Assembly: GCF_900103955.1 (NCBI RefSeq)
Contig: NZ_FNIL01000012.1
Span: 49,083-113,082 of the forward strand
Direction: 5' to 3'
Length of the DNA stretch: 64,000 nt
From: Alkalicoccus daliensis
GTDB lineage: Bacteria > Bacillota > Bacilli > Bacillales > Salisediminibacteriaceae
A program made the position numbers and the translations under genes. The notes below the pieces were generated by a model. That model saw only the letters and a program-made list of their open reading frames with translations. It did not search any database and was not told the origin of the DNA. Below are positions 33,656 through 42,453 of the stretch, one piece after another (the first letter of the stretch is position 1; each line of letters begins with the position of its first letter).

Positions 33656-35134
33656 TTAGATACCTTTGTGCATTTTACGCGCACTCTCGAAATCTGCTTC
33701 CATTTCTTCCGTCGGCGGTGCGCCGATATAACTGAATACGATAATCATAATGGAAGAAACGATAAATCCTGAAACAAGTTCGTACAGGTCAAAGATTCCT
33801 CCGGCTTCAATCTGTACCCATATGAGAACAGTTAAACCACCAGAAATCATACCTGCAAGTGCACCATTTCTTGTCATCCGCTTCCAGAATAAGCTGAATA
33901 AAATCAGCGGACCGAAAGTGGCCCCAAGTCCTGCCCAGGCATAGCTGACGAGTTCCAGTACAGTTGCGTCAGGATTCTGTGCAAGAATAAGCGCAACAAC
34001 CGCTACTGCCAATACGCCGATACGACCTACCATTACAAGCTCCTTCTGGGAAGCTTTTGGACGGATCATACCTTTGTAAAAGTCTTCTGCAAGTGCAGAA
34101 GAGGATACAAGCAGCTGGGAGTCAATCGTACTCATGATCGCAGCAAGAACCGCCGCAAGAAGTACACCCGCCACTATTGGATGAAATAATACCTGTGTAA
34201 ACTCAAGGAACACGGTCTCCGGGTTATCCAGTGGTGCGTCTGCAAAGTAAGCAATACCTACTAAACCAGTAAAAACTGCACCTGTCATAGAAAGAATAAC
34301 CCAAGTAATACCGATACCCTGCGCTTTTGGAAGCTCTTTCATAGAACGGATCGCCATGAAACGAACGATAATATGCGGCTGGCCAAAGTAACCAAGACCC
34401 CATCCTAAAAGAGAAACGATCCCGATAAATCCTACACCTTCAAATAAGCTCAGGTTTGCAGGGTCAATACTTCGGATCGTATCAAACGTAGGCCCTACTC
34501 CGCCAAAATCCACAATTGCAAAGATAGGAATAACAATCAGTGCAAGAAACATCAAGATCCCCTGAACAAAGTCTGTCCAGCTTACTGCCAGAAATCCGCC
34601 GAGGAACGTATAAGCGATAATGATAACTGCCCCAACCCAAAGCGCTGTAGACTGGTCCAGCCCAAACGTGCTTTCAAATAAAACTGCTCCGCCTACAAGG
34701 CCGGAAGAGGTATAAAATGTAAAGAAAATTAAAATAAGTACCGCAGAAACTATCCGGAGAGACTTTGATTTATCTTTAAATCGGTTCTCGAAAAAATCCG
34801 GCAGTGTGATCGAATCATTCGCTATTTCCGTATAGGAACGAAGTCGACCTGCAACAAACATCCAGTTAATGATCGCACCGACAGCAAGACCGATAGCAAT
34901 CCATGCTTCTACCAGGCCGGCTGCGTATAACGCCCCTGGAAGACCAAGCAAGAGCCAGCTGCTCATATCGGAAGCGCCCGCAGAAAGTGCGGCTACACCT
35001 GCACCGAGACGGCGTCCGCCAAGTACATAGTCAGACAAATTATCGGTCATTTTGTACGCGATCAGCCCAAGCGCGATCATACCGACTAAATAAACAATAA
35101 ATGTAATAATAATTGGCATTGAACCTTCTACCAT
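33656..35134 (-). CDS. putP: Sodium/proline symporter (PutP/OpuE type)
   Basis: The 492-residue protein is a sodium:solute symporter with about 13 membrane helices. PutP-type landmarks are YVLGGRRLGAGVAALSAGAS, DMSSWLLLGLPGALYAAG, the WTDFVQGILMFLALI segment, GWGLGYFGQPHIIVRFMAI and AAIMSTIDSQLLVSSSALAED. It imports proline with Na+; in halophiles this can serve osmoprotection (OpuE) as well as nutrition. It stands alone, not with proline catabolism genes, which favours the osmotic role, but that is inference. The start at 35134 has an AAGGGGGC ribosome site. A sigma-A type promoter lies about 80 bases upstream. Confidence 0.94.
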   Translation of the reverse strand: MVEGSMPIIITFIVYLVGMIALGLIAYKMTDNLSDYVLGGRRLGAGVAALSAGASDMSSWLLLGLPGALYAAGLVEAWIAIGLAVGAIINWMFVAGRLRSYTEIANDSITLPDFFENRFKDKSKSLRIVSAVLILIFFTFYTSSGLVGGAVLFESTFGLDQSTALWVGAVIIIAYTFLGGFLAVSWTDFVQGILMFLALIVIPIFAIVDFGGVGPTFDTIRSIDPANLSLFEGVGFIGIVSLLGWGLGYFGQPHIIVRFMAIRSMKELPKAQGIGITWVILSMTGAVFTGLVGIAYFADAPLDNPETVFLEFTQVLFHPIVAGVLLAAVLAAIMSTIDSQLLVSSSALAEDFYKGMIRPKASQKELVMVGRIGVLAVAVVALILAQNPDATVLELVSYAWAGLGATFGPLILFSLFWKRMTRNGALAGMISGGLTVLIWVQIEAGGIFDLYELVSGFIVSSIMIIVFSYIGAPPTEEMEADFESARKMHKGI

Positions 35135-35213
35135 GATGTTGCCCCCTTATATCTTTGTATTTTCCCCACTCCTGCCCTCCTTTGAATTTTCAGATAATAG
35201 ATCACTCTCTTTT

Positions 35214-35242
35214 ATTATAGCCTGAAAGAAGGAAGATGACCA
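35214..35242 (-). promoter_or_regulatory. Probable sigma-A promoter of putP
   Basis: On the minus strand TGGTCA (-35) and a perfect TATAAT (-10) are separated by 17 bases. No sigma-B type GTTTAA/GGGTAT pair was seen, unlike B. subtilis opuE. From 35243 to 35675, between two divergent genes, nothing else was recognised. Confidence 0.65.
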
Positions 35243-35675
35243 CCCCGCCATTCAAGACGAAACGTTTAGTGTTTTTCAATAAATTGGAAAATGATCCAGG
35301 ATATTTTATGTGCTGGTTGCTTAAAAACTACTGAAGGAATTTCAATTGAACGAAACCTTTTCTGTTCATTTTTCGAAAAAAGTCTCGTCTGTATATGGCT
35401 AGCTTCGCAGATCTGCTAAAGTTTGAAAGCTCAAGCAGTATGTGGTTTCTGCCCGACTGCTCCCTCGTGAAATGAAAGCAGTGCCGAATTTCAGCAAAAT
35501 TCCTCCCATACATGCCTTTAAGCTGGTCTTTTCCGGAAACACCACCTGGGACAGAAAATTATCCTTTCGGTGAGAAAAGGCTTAATTTTAGGTTTACTGA
35601 AATGTTTTGTTCCTATATTACGCGGGAATAGTTTATTTATGTAACCTACTCACTTTTAAAAAGGAGTTTTCAAGC

Positions 35676-37124
35676 ATGGAAAAATATGCAAAACAATTTA
35701 TAAACGGATCCTGGGTGGACGGCTCCAGTGATAAACAGCTGGAAAACGTAAATCCATATTCACAGGAATCATTTTTTACAATGTCTTCAGCTTCAGAAGA
35801 AGATTTGGATAAAGCATATGAAGGAGCAAAAGATGCCTTTGCGTCCTGGAAGGATACACCGCCTTCTGAAAAGCGCAATCTGCTGCTGAAAGTCGCGGGT
35901 GTAATGCAGAACAGAAAAGAAGAAATTATCGACCTGCTGATCAGAGAAGCAGGAAGTTCAGAAATAAAAGCAAATATTGAATTCGGTGCTGCGTTAGGAA
36001 TCGTGCAGGAATCCGCATCTTTTCCCTACCGCTCCAAAGGGCAGATTATGGATTCTGATTTTCCAGGAAAGGAAAACCGGGTGTACAGATCTCCAAAAGG
36101 AGTTATCGGGGTAATCGGGCCATGGAATTTCCCCTTTCATCTATCCATGCGCTCTGTAGCACCTGCCATTGTCGCAGGGAATACAGTAGTGCTGAAGCCG
36201 GCATCTGATACGATTGTCACGGCGGGAACGCTGATCGCAGATATTTTCAAGGAAGCAGGAGCTCCGGATGGCGTGCTGAATGTAGTGGCAGGCCGCGGGT
36301 CTGAAATCGGGGACGCATTCGTCACCCACCCTGTTCCGAAAGTAATTTCTTTTACAGGCTCTACAGAAGTTGGCTCCCATATCGCTTCTTTAGCAGGGGA
36401 ACACATTAAGGAAACTGCGCTGGAACTTGGAGGGAACAATCCTTTCGTCGTGCTGGAAGATGCAGATATAGATCAGGCTGTAGAAGCAGCGATCTTCGGG
36501 AAGTTCCTTCATCAGGGGCAGATATGCATGAGTGCCAACCGAGTGCTTGTGCACGAAAATATTCATGAGGAATTTGTAGATAAGTTCAAGAAACGGGCGG
36601 CAAACTTAAAAACCGGCGATCCTTCTGAGGAAGGTGTCATCATTGGTCCTTTAATTAAAAAGGAAGAAGTGGATCGAATAAAAGAAGATATTAATGAATC
36701 CGTGAAAGCCGGTGCAAAACTCGAACTCGGCGGTGAAGCGGAAGGCAGTGTTTTCCAGCCCACAATTCTTACAAATGTAACGCAGGATATGCCGACTGCC
36801 GCAAAAGAAATGTTCGGCCCGGTTGCTTCTATTATAACGTTTAAGGACGAAGAGGAAGCATTGCAGCTGTCCAACGGTACACCTTACGGGTTGAGCGGCG
36901 CTGTGCACTCGAAAGATATTCACCGTGCCACGGAATTTGCGAAAAAAATGGAGACAGGGATGGTGCATGTGAACGACCAGCCTGTAAACGACGAAGCACA
37001 TGCCTCGTTTGGCGGGGAAAAACATTCCGGCCTCGGCCGTTTTGGCGGCGAATGGGCCCTGGACAAATTCACAACCGTAAAATGGATTTCTGTACAGTCC
37101 GAAAAAAGAGAATATCCATTTTAA
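35676..37124 (+). CDS. NAD(P)-dependent aldehyde dehydrogenase (aryl-aldehyde/vanillin dehydrogenase-like)
   Basis: ATG 35676 follows AAAAGGAG and gives 482 residues, the standard size. It has the aldehyde dehydrogenase motifs: VIGPWNFPFHLSMR with the catalytic asparagine, VVLKPASDT, FTGSTEVGSHIA of the NAD-binding site, the glutamate in ELGGNNPFVVLEDAD, and the catalytic cysteine in GQICMSANRVLVH. Overall it resembles the YfmT/benzaldehyde dehydrogenase branch. The exact aldehyde is unknown. It is transcribed alone and shares a bidirectional terminator with the converging GAF-STAS gene. The frame extends back to 35607 but those codons precede the ribosome site. Confidence 0.92.
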   Translation: MEKYAKQFINGSWVDGSSDKQLENVNPYSQESFFTMSSASEEDLDKAYEGAKDAFASWKDTPPSEKRNLLLKVAGVMQNRKEEIIDLLIREAGSSEIKANIEFGAALGIVQESASFPYRSKGQIMDSDFPGKENRVYRSPKGVIGVIGPWNFPFHLSMRSVAPAIVAGNTVVLKPASDTIVTAGTLIADIFKEAGAPDGVLNVVAGRGSEIGDAFVTHPVPKVISFTGSTEVGSHIASLAGEHIKETALELGGNNPFVVLEDADIDQAVEAAIFGKFLHQGQICMSANRVLVHENIHEEFVDKFKKRAANLKTGDPSEEGVIIGPLIKKEEVDRIKEDINESVKAGAKLELGGEAEGSVFQPTILTNVTQDMPTAAKEMFGPVASIITFKDEEEALQLSNGTPYGLSGAVHSKDIHRATEFAKKMETGMVHVNDQPVNDEAHASFGGEKHSGLGRFGGEWALDKFTTVKWISVQSEKREYPF

Positions 37125-37133
37125 ATAAGTTTA

Positions 37134-37168
37134 AAACCCGCAGAGTTTTATATCTGCGGGTTTCCTTT
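37134..37168. terminator. Bidirectional terminator between ALDH and the GAF-STAS gene
   Basis: AAACCCGCAGA at 37134-37144 pairs with TCTGCGGGTTT at 37153-37163, followed by CCTTTTAT. Confidence 0.9.
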
Positions 37169-37188
37169 TATCGTTTCCACTCGAAGGT

Positions 37189-38010
37189 TCACCCTATCCA
37201 GCGGAGAGCGTCCTGCACACTCGTTTTAATATTAATTTCGTACGAAGTAAGATTCTGCTTATGCAGTGTTCTTGCCTGATCCGGACGGACTCCGGTAATA
37301 ATCGCAGTCGCTCCTACGAGATTCAGGCTCGTCATTAAATGAACAAGCTTTTCTGTCATTGCTTCTTCATCCTGCACTAATCCCGAGATATCGAGGATCA
37401 CGTAATCGGTCGCTTCTGTAGCACAGAATTCAAGCACCTGATCCAGAATCACCTGGGCCCTCTCCTCGTTTATAATCCCGGTGAGCGGCAGTATCACTAC
37501 CCCTTCGCCAATTGTCACAATCGGAACTACTGCATTTTCCACCTGCTCTTTTTCAATATCAACTTCCACAACATAACCAAACAGGCGCCCCATGACGTCA
37601 AATAAATCTATTTCATTCTTCGTAAATTCTCTCGGCTTGTCTTCATACGCACAGAGCGTTCCGTAATGCTTATCCCCCTGAATCATAATCGGCACGCCAA
37701 GAAGCGTTCCTCCGCCAAGTTCCTCTGTTACCGGAAGATCTTTCGTCAATTCATGCGCTGCTAAATCTTTTACGACGAACGGCTCACGGCCGTTGCTTTG
37801 TATAAATTGTCAGAAAGAATTCGTGTAATCTTTGGCTAATCCTTCCTGCATCAAAACTTTATCACTATTATAGACATGCTGAATACACGTCTCTTCTTCT
37901 GTAGTTCTCGCAATATAGATCGTATTAACATCTATTAAATCACTTAACCGGTGTAATACTGTTACTGCTGCTTCCTTCAGCTGATGATACGAACCACTGT
38001 GTAAAGGCAT
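37189..38010 (-). pseudogene. GAF-STAS regulatory protein interrupted by one in-frame TGA
   Basis: Two pieces in the same frame, 38010-37813 and 37809-37189, are separated only by a TGA at 37812-37810. Read through, they make a 273-residue protein: GAF domain at about 1-140 (VLHRLSDLIDVNTIYIART, GTLLGVPIMIQGDKHYGTLCAYE) and STAS domain at about 155-270 (VVPIVTIGEGVVILPLTGIIN, TDYVILDISGLV, GATAIITGVRPDQAR). The STAS domain resembles that of the RsbR/stressosome group. The stop falls in DYTNSF-stop-QFIQ, where related GAF domains commonly carry cysteine, so a TGC or TGT to TGA change is the simplest explanation. The start has AAAGGAGG nine bases upstream. No other damage is seen, so it is either a recent mutation, a sequencing error or UGA read-through. 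Confidence 0.72.
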
Positions 38011-38097
38011 TGCAATTCGCCTCCTTTCGACAGACTGGATTCATTTTAACACTTTTATTCTCTCAGTGTCAGTTTTAAAGATTTTTTACTCAACCAA

Positions 38098-39153
38098 TTA
38101 ACAGGATAATACCATTTTCGACTGTATATATACTTTTAATAGCTCATACGTTGCTTCCAGAGACTCTGCGTGAGTGCGTTCATAGGCATGGGAGGAGTCT
38201 ATCCCGGGACCAATCAGTCCGTGCACGATGTCGTGTCCTGCCCGGATCGCCTGGGAAGCATCAGAACCATAGTAAGGATACATGTCTACTTTGTAGCCAA
38301 TGTGATTTTCTTCCGCAAGCTGCACCAGATGCTTTCGCAGCTGCAGATGATAAGGGCCGCTTGCATCCTTTGCACAGATAGAAACCGTGTGCTCATCTGT
38401 TGCCTGTCCTTCTCCCATGGCCCCCATATCTACAGCAAGATATTCGACTGTTTCCGGAGTAATACTTGCATTGCCCCCGTAGCCGATTTCTTCATTATTG
38501 GAAATCAGCAGCCGCGTCGTGTAAGGCAGCTCAATGTTCTCTTCCATTACTGTCTTTGCCAGCCGCAGCAGCACTCCGACACTGGCTTTATCGTCTAAAT
38601 GCCGGGATTTAAGATATCCATTCGGTAAATGCTGCACCCTGGGATCAAAGGAAACAAAGTCTCCAACTTGAATCCCAAGTTTCTCAGCATCAGCAGCGGA
38701 ATTTACTTTCTCATCAATTCGAACTTCCATATTTTCCTGATTTCTCGGTGCACTGCCTGCATCCTTATAAACATGCACAGACGTTTGCTTCATCAGTACT
38801 GTTCCGCAGTATGTATTCCCTTCACTTGTTTCAATTTCACAATATTCGCCTTCAATCGCGTTAAATTTAAAACCACCGATTAAATCAAGCTTCAGTCTTC
38901 CATTTGCTTTAATTTCCTTTACCATGGCTCCGAGCGTATCTACGTGTGCTGTAAGCATGCGGTGGGAAGAATCTGAGGCTCCGGGAAGTGTGGCGATAAG
39001 ACCACCTTTACGGTTTCGTTCTGTTTTTACCCCCATCTGTGCAAAGCAGTGTTCTACATAGCCGATGACCCTTTGGGTGTTTCCGGAAGGACTTGGAATT
39101 CTCACCAGCTCTTTCGTTAATGCAATTATTTCTTCTGTCTCTCTTTTTGCCAT
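38098..39153 (-). CDS. M42-family metallopeptidase (glutamyl aminopeptidase/YtoP type)
   Basis: The 351-residue protein carries the M42 di-zinc ligands: His in LTAHVDTLG, Asp in SRHLDDKASV, paired Glu in SNNEEIGYGG, Asp in YLAVDMGAMGEG and His near the C-terminus in GIDSSHAYERTH. These are cytoplasmic, usually tetrahedral, aminopeptidases that finish peptide breakdown. The start is ATG 39153, after AAGGGTGG; a GTG codon at 39162 lies within this ribosome site. It is divergent from the glycerate kinase gene. Confidence 0.93.
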   Translation of the reverse strand: MAKRETEEIIALTKELVRIPSPSGNTQRVIGYVEHCFAQMGVKTERNRKGGLIATLPGASDSSHRMLTAHVDTLGAMVKEIKANGRLKLDLIGGFKFNAIEGEYCEIETSEGNTYCGTVLMKQTSVHVYKDAGSAPRNQENMEVRIDEKVNSAADAEKLGIQVGDFVSFDPRVQHLPNGYLKSRHLDDKASVGVLLRLAKTVMEENIELPYTTRLLISNNEEIGYGGNASITPETVEYLAVDMGAMGEGQATDEHTVSICAKDASGPYHLQLRKHLVQLAEENHIGYKVDMYPYYGSDASQAIRAGHDIVHGLIGPGIDSSHAYERTHAESLEATYELLKVYIQSKMVLSC

Positions 39154-39523
39154 ATGAACCACCCTTTTTTAAAATTTCATATTTTTACATAATATAAAAG
39201 TCACTATCTTTTTACCAGTGCCGGAAGTCTGCTTTTTCCATTTTAAGTGCATTTGGCTGAAACCGTCACCTTTCGTTCCATTTATTTCCACGGGAAAGCA
39301 GCATATCAATGATGTATTCTTGAAACGCCGCTCAAAACAATGCATATACATTCGGTTCCCTCAAGCTTCACATCATCAATTACCATAATTAGTTAATTTC
39401 CAGGATGTTTCTATCAGTCTATCTATTACTCCCGGGGGTTTTAAGTTGTTTTTTCACTGTTTTTATCGCGGGTAGTTTATAATAGAAGCGATAGAGAGGT
39501 TTTCAGGAGGAGGAAGATGCACA
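39154..39523. other. Divergent intergenic stretch between M42 peptidase and glycerate kinase genes
   Basis: A perfect TATAAT at about 39477-39482 lies roughly 40 bases before the glycerate kinase start and may be its -10 box, but no good -35 box is at the right distance. Nothing else was recognised. Confidence 0.4.
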
Positions 39524-40630
39524 ATGAATATAGTAATCTCCCCGGACAAATTTGGTGATAATGTGACTGCAGTTCAAGCTGCAGAAGCAATGAAGCGAGG
39601 AGTACTCCGTGAAGTTCCCGAAGCTTCCATCACGCTCACTCCTATGGCGGATGGCAGTTTAGGAACAAGCGAGGCACTTTTATATAAGGAAGAGGCAGAA
39701 AAGAAATATATAAAGGTACTGGATCCCCATCTGCGCCCGATCGAAGTGCCTTATTGGATAAATAAAAAAAATGTCGTATATATAGATAGTGAGTCAGTAC
39801 TCGGCTTACATTTTCTTGAAAAAAATGAACGTAACCTGCTTGCCACTTCAAGCTACGGCCTCGGTGAATTGCTTGCTGCAGCATCAAAAGAAGCTTCTCA
39901 TATCGTGCTTTCGCTCGGCACGTCAGCTTCTGCAGACATGGGACTCGGAATGCTTGAAGCGCTGGGTGCTCGTTTTCACGGGGAAAATGGGCAGCTGCTG
40001 CAACAAACAGGGACAAAGGACCTTTCCGGCTTAAGCCATGCAGATGTATCTGGTGTTACGCTGCCCCCGATGACCATTCTCTGCAAAGCTTCTCTTCCGC
40101 TTACCGGCCCTCAGGGTGCTCTTTCTACGTTCGGCTTGCAAGCTGGAGAATCAGATGGGGTAATTGAGTTTCTCGAGAGCGCAGTAAACCGCGCAGCCAC
40201 CTTATTTAACAAAGGCACCGATAAAAAAGATCAACCAGGTGCCGGCGCTGCAGGCGGTCTCGGCTTCGCTTTCTTATCGTTAAATTACTCTCTTCACCAC
40301 GCTTCATCTTTTGTGGCGGAAAAGCTGCTCCAGAAACATTTAAATAATGCAGACTGTATTTTCACCGGAGAAGGCCAGGTAGACCACCTGGAGCATACCA
40401 GCAGAGTTGTCCCGCTGATCAGAAAGCTGGCGGAAAAAGCAGATATTCCGTATTATGTTGTAAAAACATTTACCAATAACACCACTGTGGAAGCAAAAGA
40501 AGAAACTCTCTCTTTTGAATTCCCAGATGAAGTATCACCAGAGGAAATAACATACAGGGATACACTGCAAAAGATAGAGGACGCTGTTGCCGAGATAACA
40601 TTAAAATTCCACAAAAAACCATATCAATAG
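39524..40630 (+). CDS. Glycerate kinase family protein with altered motifs
   Basis: The 368-residue protein aligns along its length with type I glycerate kinases: ISPDKFGDNVTAVQAAEAM at the start, GAGAAGGLGFAFL in the middle, and ADCIFTGEGQVDHLEHTSRV near the C-terminus. Several usually invariant motifs differ: ADGSLGT instead of ADGGEGT, LGTSASADMGLGM instead of GGSATNDGGxGM, and CKASLPLTGPQGA instead of CDVxNPLxGxxGA. The family phosphorylates D-glycerate; the changes near the substrate site make the exact substrate uncertain. GGAGGAGG lies 10 bases before the ATG. It stands alone, without glyoxylate genes. Confidence 0.85.
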   Translation: MNIVISPDKFGDNVTAVQAAEAMKRGVLREVPEASITLTPMADGSLGTSEALLYKEEAEKKYIKVLDPHLRPIEVPYWINKKNVVYIDSESVLGLHFLEKNERNLLATSSYGLGELLAAASKEASHIVLSLGTSASADMGLGMLEALGARFHGENGQLLQQTGTKDLSGLSHADVSGVTLPPMTILCKASLPLTGPQGALSTFGLQAGESDGVIEFLESAVNRAATLFNKGTDKKDQPGAGAAGGLGFAFLSLNYSLHHASSFVAEKLLQKHLNNADCIFTGEGQVDHLEHTSRVVPLIRKLAEKADIPYYVVKTFTNNTTVEAKEETLSFEFPDEVSPEEITYRDTLQKIEDAVAEITLKFHKKPYQ

Positions 40631-40777
40631 GTTAATGAATGATTTTTTATTTTTATTTTCCTTTTTTTACAAAAAAATAAGTCCTTTAGCTTATAATTAT
40701 TTCCCACCCTCTTCATCATAAAGTGATACAATATGTATAGTGAAACTGAACCACTGTTCAAGAGAGGAATGAAAACA

Positions 40778-41077
40778 TTGGCAAGACTTCGATCTTTTAG
40801 AGGAGACTTCTTTACAGGAACCCTCGTCATATTAGATATCGGCGAACCTGCAGCAGATGACTCCATCTATTATTCAGGCGTTCTTCTTAGCGATACTGAA
40901 GAACCCGTTTTTGAATGGATACACGAAAATGATCCGCGCATGCAAGACGGCAGAGAGAGCCACATGTACGTAAGCCCCTATTTAAAGCCATTCGGCGGCA
41001 GAGTTGGGTTGGGTACAAAGCTGAGAGAGATATTGGATAATGAACCTCTCCCAGATCCTCCAAAAGCAACACAATAA
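40778..41077 (+). CDS. Conserved-looking small protein of unknown function
   Basis: TTG 40778 is preferred because AGAGGA lies 9 bases upstream; ATG 40769 directly touches that site and an ATG at 40733 overlaps a promoter-like ATACAATATGTATAGT stretch. The product of 99 residues starts LARLRSFRGDFFTGTLVIL, contains YYSGVLLSDTEEPVFEW, and ends with LREILDNEPLPDPPKATQ. It is soluble, acidic and without a signal peptide. I do not recognise the family and give no function. It is followed by a strong terminator shared with the converging glucokinase gene. Confidence 0.65.
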   Translation: MARLRSFRGDFFTGTLVILDIGEPAADDSIYYSGVLLSDTEEPVFEWIHENDPRMQDGRESHMYVSPYLKPFGGRVGLGTKLREILDNEPLPDPPKATQ

Positions 41078-41108
41078 AGAAACCCGGACTTCTGTCCGGG
41101 TTTCTTTC
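41078..41108. terminator. Bidirectional terminator before glcK
   Basis: AGAAACCCGGAC pairs with GTCCGGGTTTCT around a 4-base TTCT loop, followed by T-rich sequence on both strands. Confidence 0.93.
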
Positions 41109-41115
41109 TATTTAT

Positions 41116-42009
41116 TTACAACCTGGGCACTCTGCTCAGATTCGCCGCTCCGATCACGCCGACATGTCCGCCGAGCGCAGCAGCCACCAGGTTAATTTTA
41201 TCAACAGCACTTGCATACACTTTACCTTTCAGTGCTTCTTTCAGCGGCGGAAGAATTAGATCCGCCTTATTCAGCACTCCTCCCCCAAGAATAATCACTT
41301 CCGGATCCACCGTGTGAATAAGATTTGCAAGTCCTCTCGCTGTAAAATCAACCCACTCATTAAATATTTCCTGTGCTTCTGCAGATCCCTCTTCAATCTT
41401 TTCAAATAAGGCAGGAGCACCGCCTGTGAGCTGGAGTTTTTCCGCAGCTCTTTTTCCTAAAGCTTTTCCAGAGGCAAGCGACTCCCAGGAGCCGATATTC
41501 ATTCCCTGCTGCGAAGGACCGTTATCAGCAATTATCATATTGCCAACTTCTCCTCCGTTACTGTAAGCACCGCTCAATAAATGACCGCCTGTAATAATTC
41601 CAGCTCCCACCCCAGTACTGATCGTCACATAAACAATACTCTCAGCACTTTTTCCGGCTCCTGCCATAAATTCGGCTACCGCAGCAGCATTCGCGTCATT
41701 CTCCACAATACACGGATGCTCCAGCAGTTCCTCGAGTCTTTCTTTTAATTTAAAATTATGCCAGCCCGGTAAATTCGGCGGGTCAAGGAATATACCGGTT
41801 TTTGTGTTTAGCGGCCCCGGCGCTGCCACGCCTACAGGCTCGCTTGTTTCTTTCAGCCATGCTCCGATAAATGTTTTAATCATATGTATACCCTGTTCCG
41901 GAGACTCCGGCGTATCTTCCTTTTTAAAGCCAGACAAATTGCCGTGCTCGTCAATCAGCGCAGCTCTGATGGATGTTCCTCCAATATCAATGCCAATTCT
42001 TTTTCCCAT
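41116..42009 (-). CDS. glcK: ROK-family sugar kinase, glucokinase-like, without the zinc motif
   Basis: ATG 42009, five bases after AGGAGGGG, gives 297 residues starting MGKRIGIDIGGTSIRAALID, the phosphate-binding motif of ROK kinases. Catalytic Asp is in VENDANAAAVAEF, followed by YVTISTGVGAGIITGG. ROK proteins normally bind zinc through the His of GEIGH and a CxCGxxGCxE motif; here the aligned sequence is GEVGNMIIADN and then MNIGSWESLASG, with no cysteine. The size and remaining motifs fit Bacillus GlcK glucokinase, but a different hexose cannot be excluded. The leader holds two strong inverted repeats, one a terminator. Confidence 0.85.
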   Translation of the reverse strand: MGKRIGIDIGGTSIRAALIDEHGNLSGFKKEDTPESPEQGIHMIKTFIGAWLKETSEPVGVAAPGPLNTKTGIFLDPPNLPGWHNFKLKERLEELLEHPCIVENDANAAAVAEFMAGAGKSAESIVYVTISTGVGAGIITGGHLLSGAYSNGGEVGNMIIADNGPSQQGMNIGSWESLASGKALGKRAAEKLQLTGGAPALFEKIEEGSAEAQEIFNEWVDFTARGLANLIHTVDPEVIILGGGVLNKADLILPPLKEALKGKVYASAVDKINLVAAALGGHVGVIGAANLSRVPRL

Positions 42010-42048
42010 CAAATCCCCTCCTGGCTTAATTATATCCATTTCAGCCAC

Positions 42049-42082
42049 AAAAAAATACCTTAAGCAGGGATGGCTTAAGGTA
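42049..42082 (-). terminator. Terminator-like hairpin in the glcK leader
   Basis: TACCTTAAGC at 42056-42065 pairs perfectly with GCTTAAGGTA at 42073-42082; on the minus strand seven T follow at once. It sits only about 40 bases upstream of the glcK start codon, with no other minus-strand gene in front of it, so it looks like an attenuator. Confidence 0.75.
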
Positions 42083-42092
42083 AATTAAGGGG

Positions 42093-42122
42093 GTGTTCAG
42101 AACTTGGGCAAATTCTGAACAC
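42093..42122. promoter_or_regulatory. Perfect 10-bp inverted repeat upstream of the glcK attenuator
   Basis: GTGTTCAGAA at 42093-42102 and TTCTGAACAC at 42113-42122 flank a 10-base loop. It is either a protein operator for glcK or a second leader hairpin next to the terminator at 42049-42082. Confidence 0.65.
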
Positions 42123-42310
42123 TGATAAGGGTAGGACAGTGGATATGGAGGACCGGGTAATGCAAATCATTTGGGGGATGAGTTTGCAACGGTTACCTCT
42201 ATATTCAATATAATCAGAGTATATGATAGATCTGAAAAGCATGTATTTCCGTTCTCAGGCTTTTACAGGCGAAAATTCCTGATTTTCAGCTCGTAAGCTA
42301 CCGATGCGCA

Positions 42311-42340
42311 ATAAAAATATTCATATAGGAATATTTTTAT
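42311..42340. repeat. Perfect A/T-rich inverted repeat upstream of the htpG promoter
   Basis: ATAAAAATATTC and GAATATTTTTAT flank a 6-base loop, 14 bases upstream of the htpG -35 box. Possible binding site or upstream promoter element. Confidence 0.55.
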
Positions 42341-42353
42341 TCTGATTTCCTGA

Positions 42354-42381
42354 TTGACAATAGAACGCATTTTAGTAAAAT
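42354..42381 (+). promoter_or_regulatory. Sigma-A promoter of htpG
   Basis: Consensus TTGACA (-35) and TAAAAT (-10) are separated by 16 bases, immediately upstream of the CIRCE element. Confidence 0.85.
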
Positions 42382-42391
42382 AATAGATGAA

Positions 42392-42418
42392 TTAGCACTC
42401 TGTTGGCCCGAGTGCTAA
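42392..42418 (+). promoter_or_regulatory. CIRCE operator (HrcA site) upstream of htpG
   Basis: TTAGCACTC, nine bases, GAGTGCTAA: a perfect match to the CIRCE consensus, placed right after the -10 box and 35 bases before the htpG start. It implies HrcA repression of htpG. Confidence 0.95.
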
Positions 42419-42453
42419 AAGACTGAATTCAATATTAAAGGAGATTGTTTAAT

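Noticed and set aside
37810..37812. Selenocysteine codon in the GAF-STAS gene
   Set aside because: The protein is not a known selenoprotein family, no clear Sec-insertion hairpin follows the TGA, and no Sec genes are visible. Kept only as an in-frame stop or read-through candidate.
42392..42418. Terminator reading of the CIRCE palindrome
   Set aside because: Arms and spacing match the CIRCE consensus exactly, there is no T-run, and it lies between promoter and start of a heat-shock gene.
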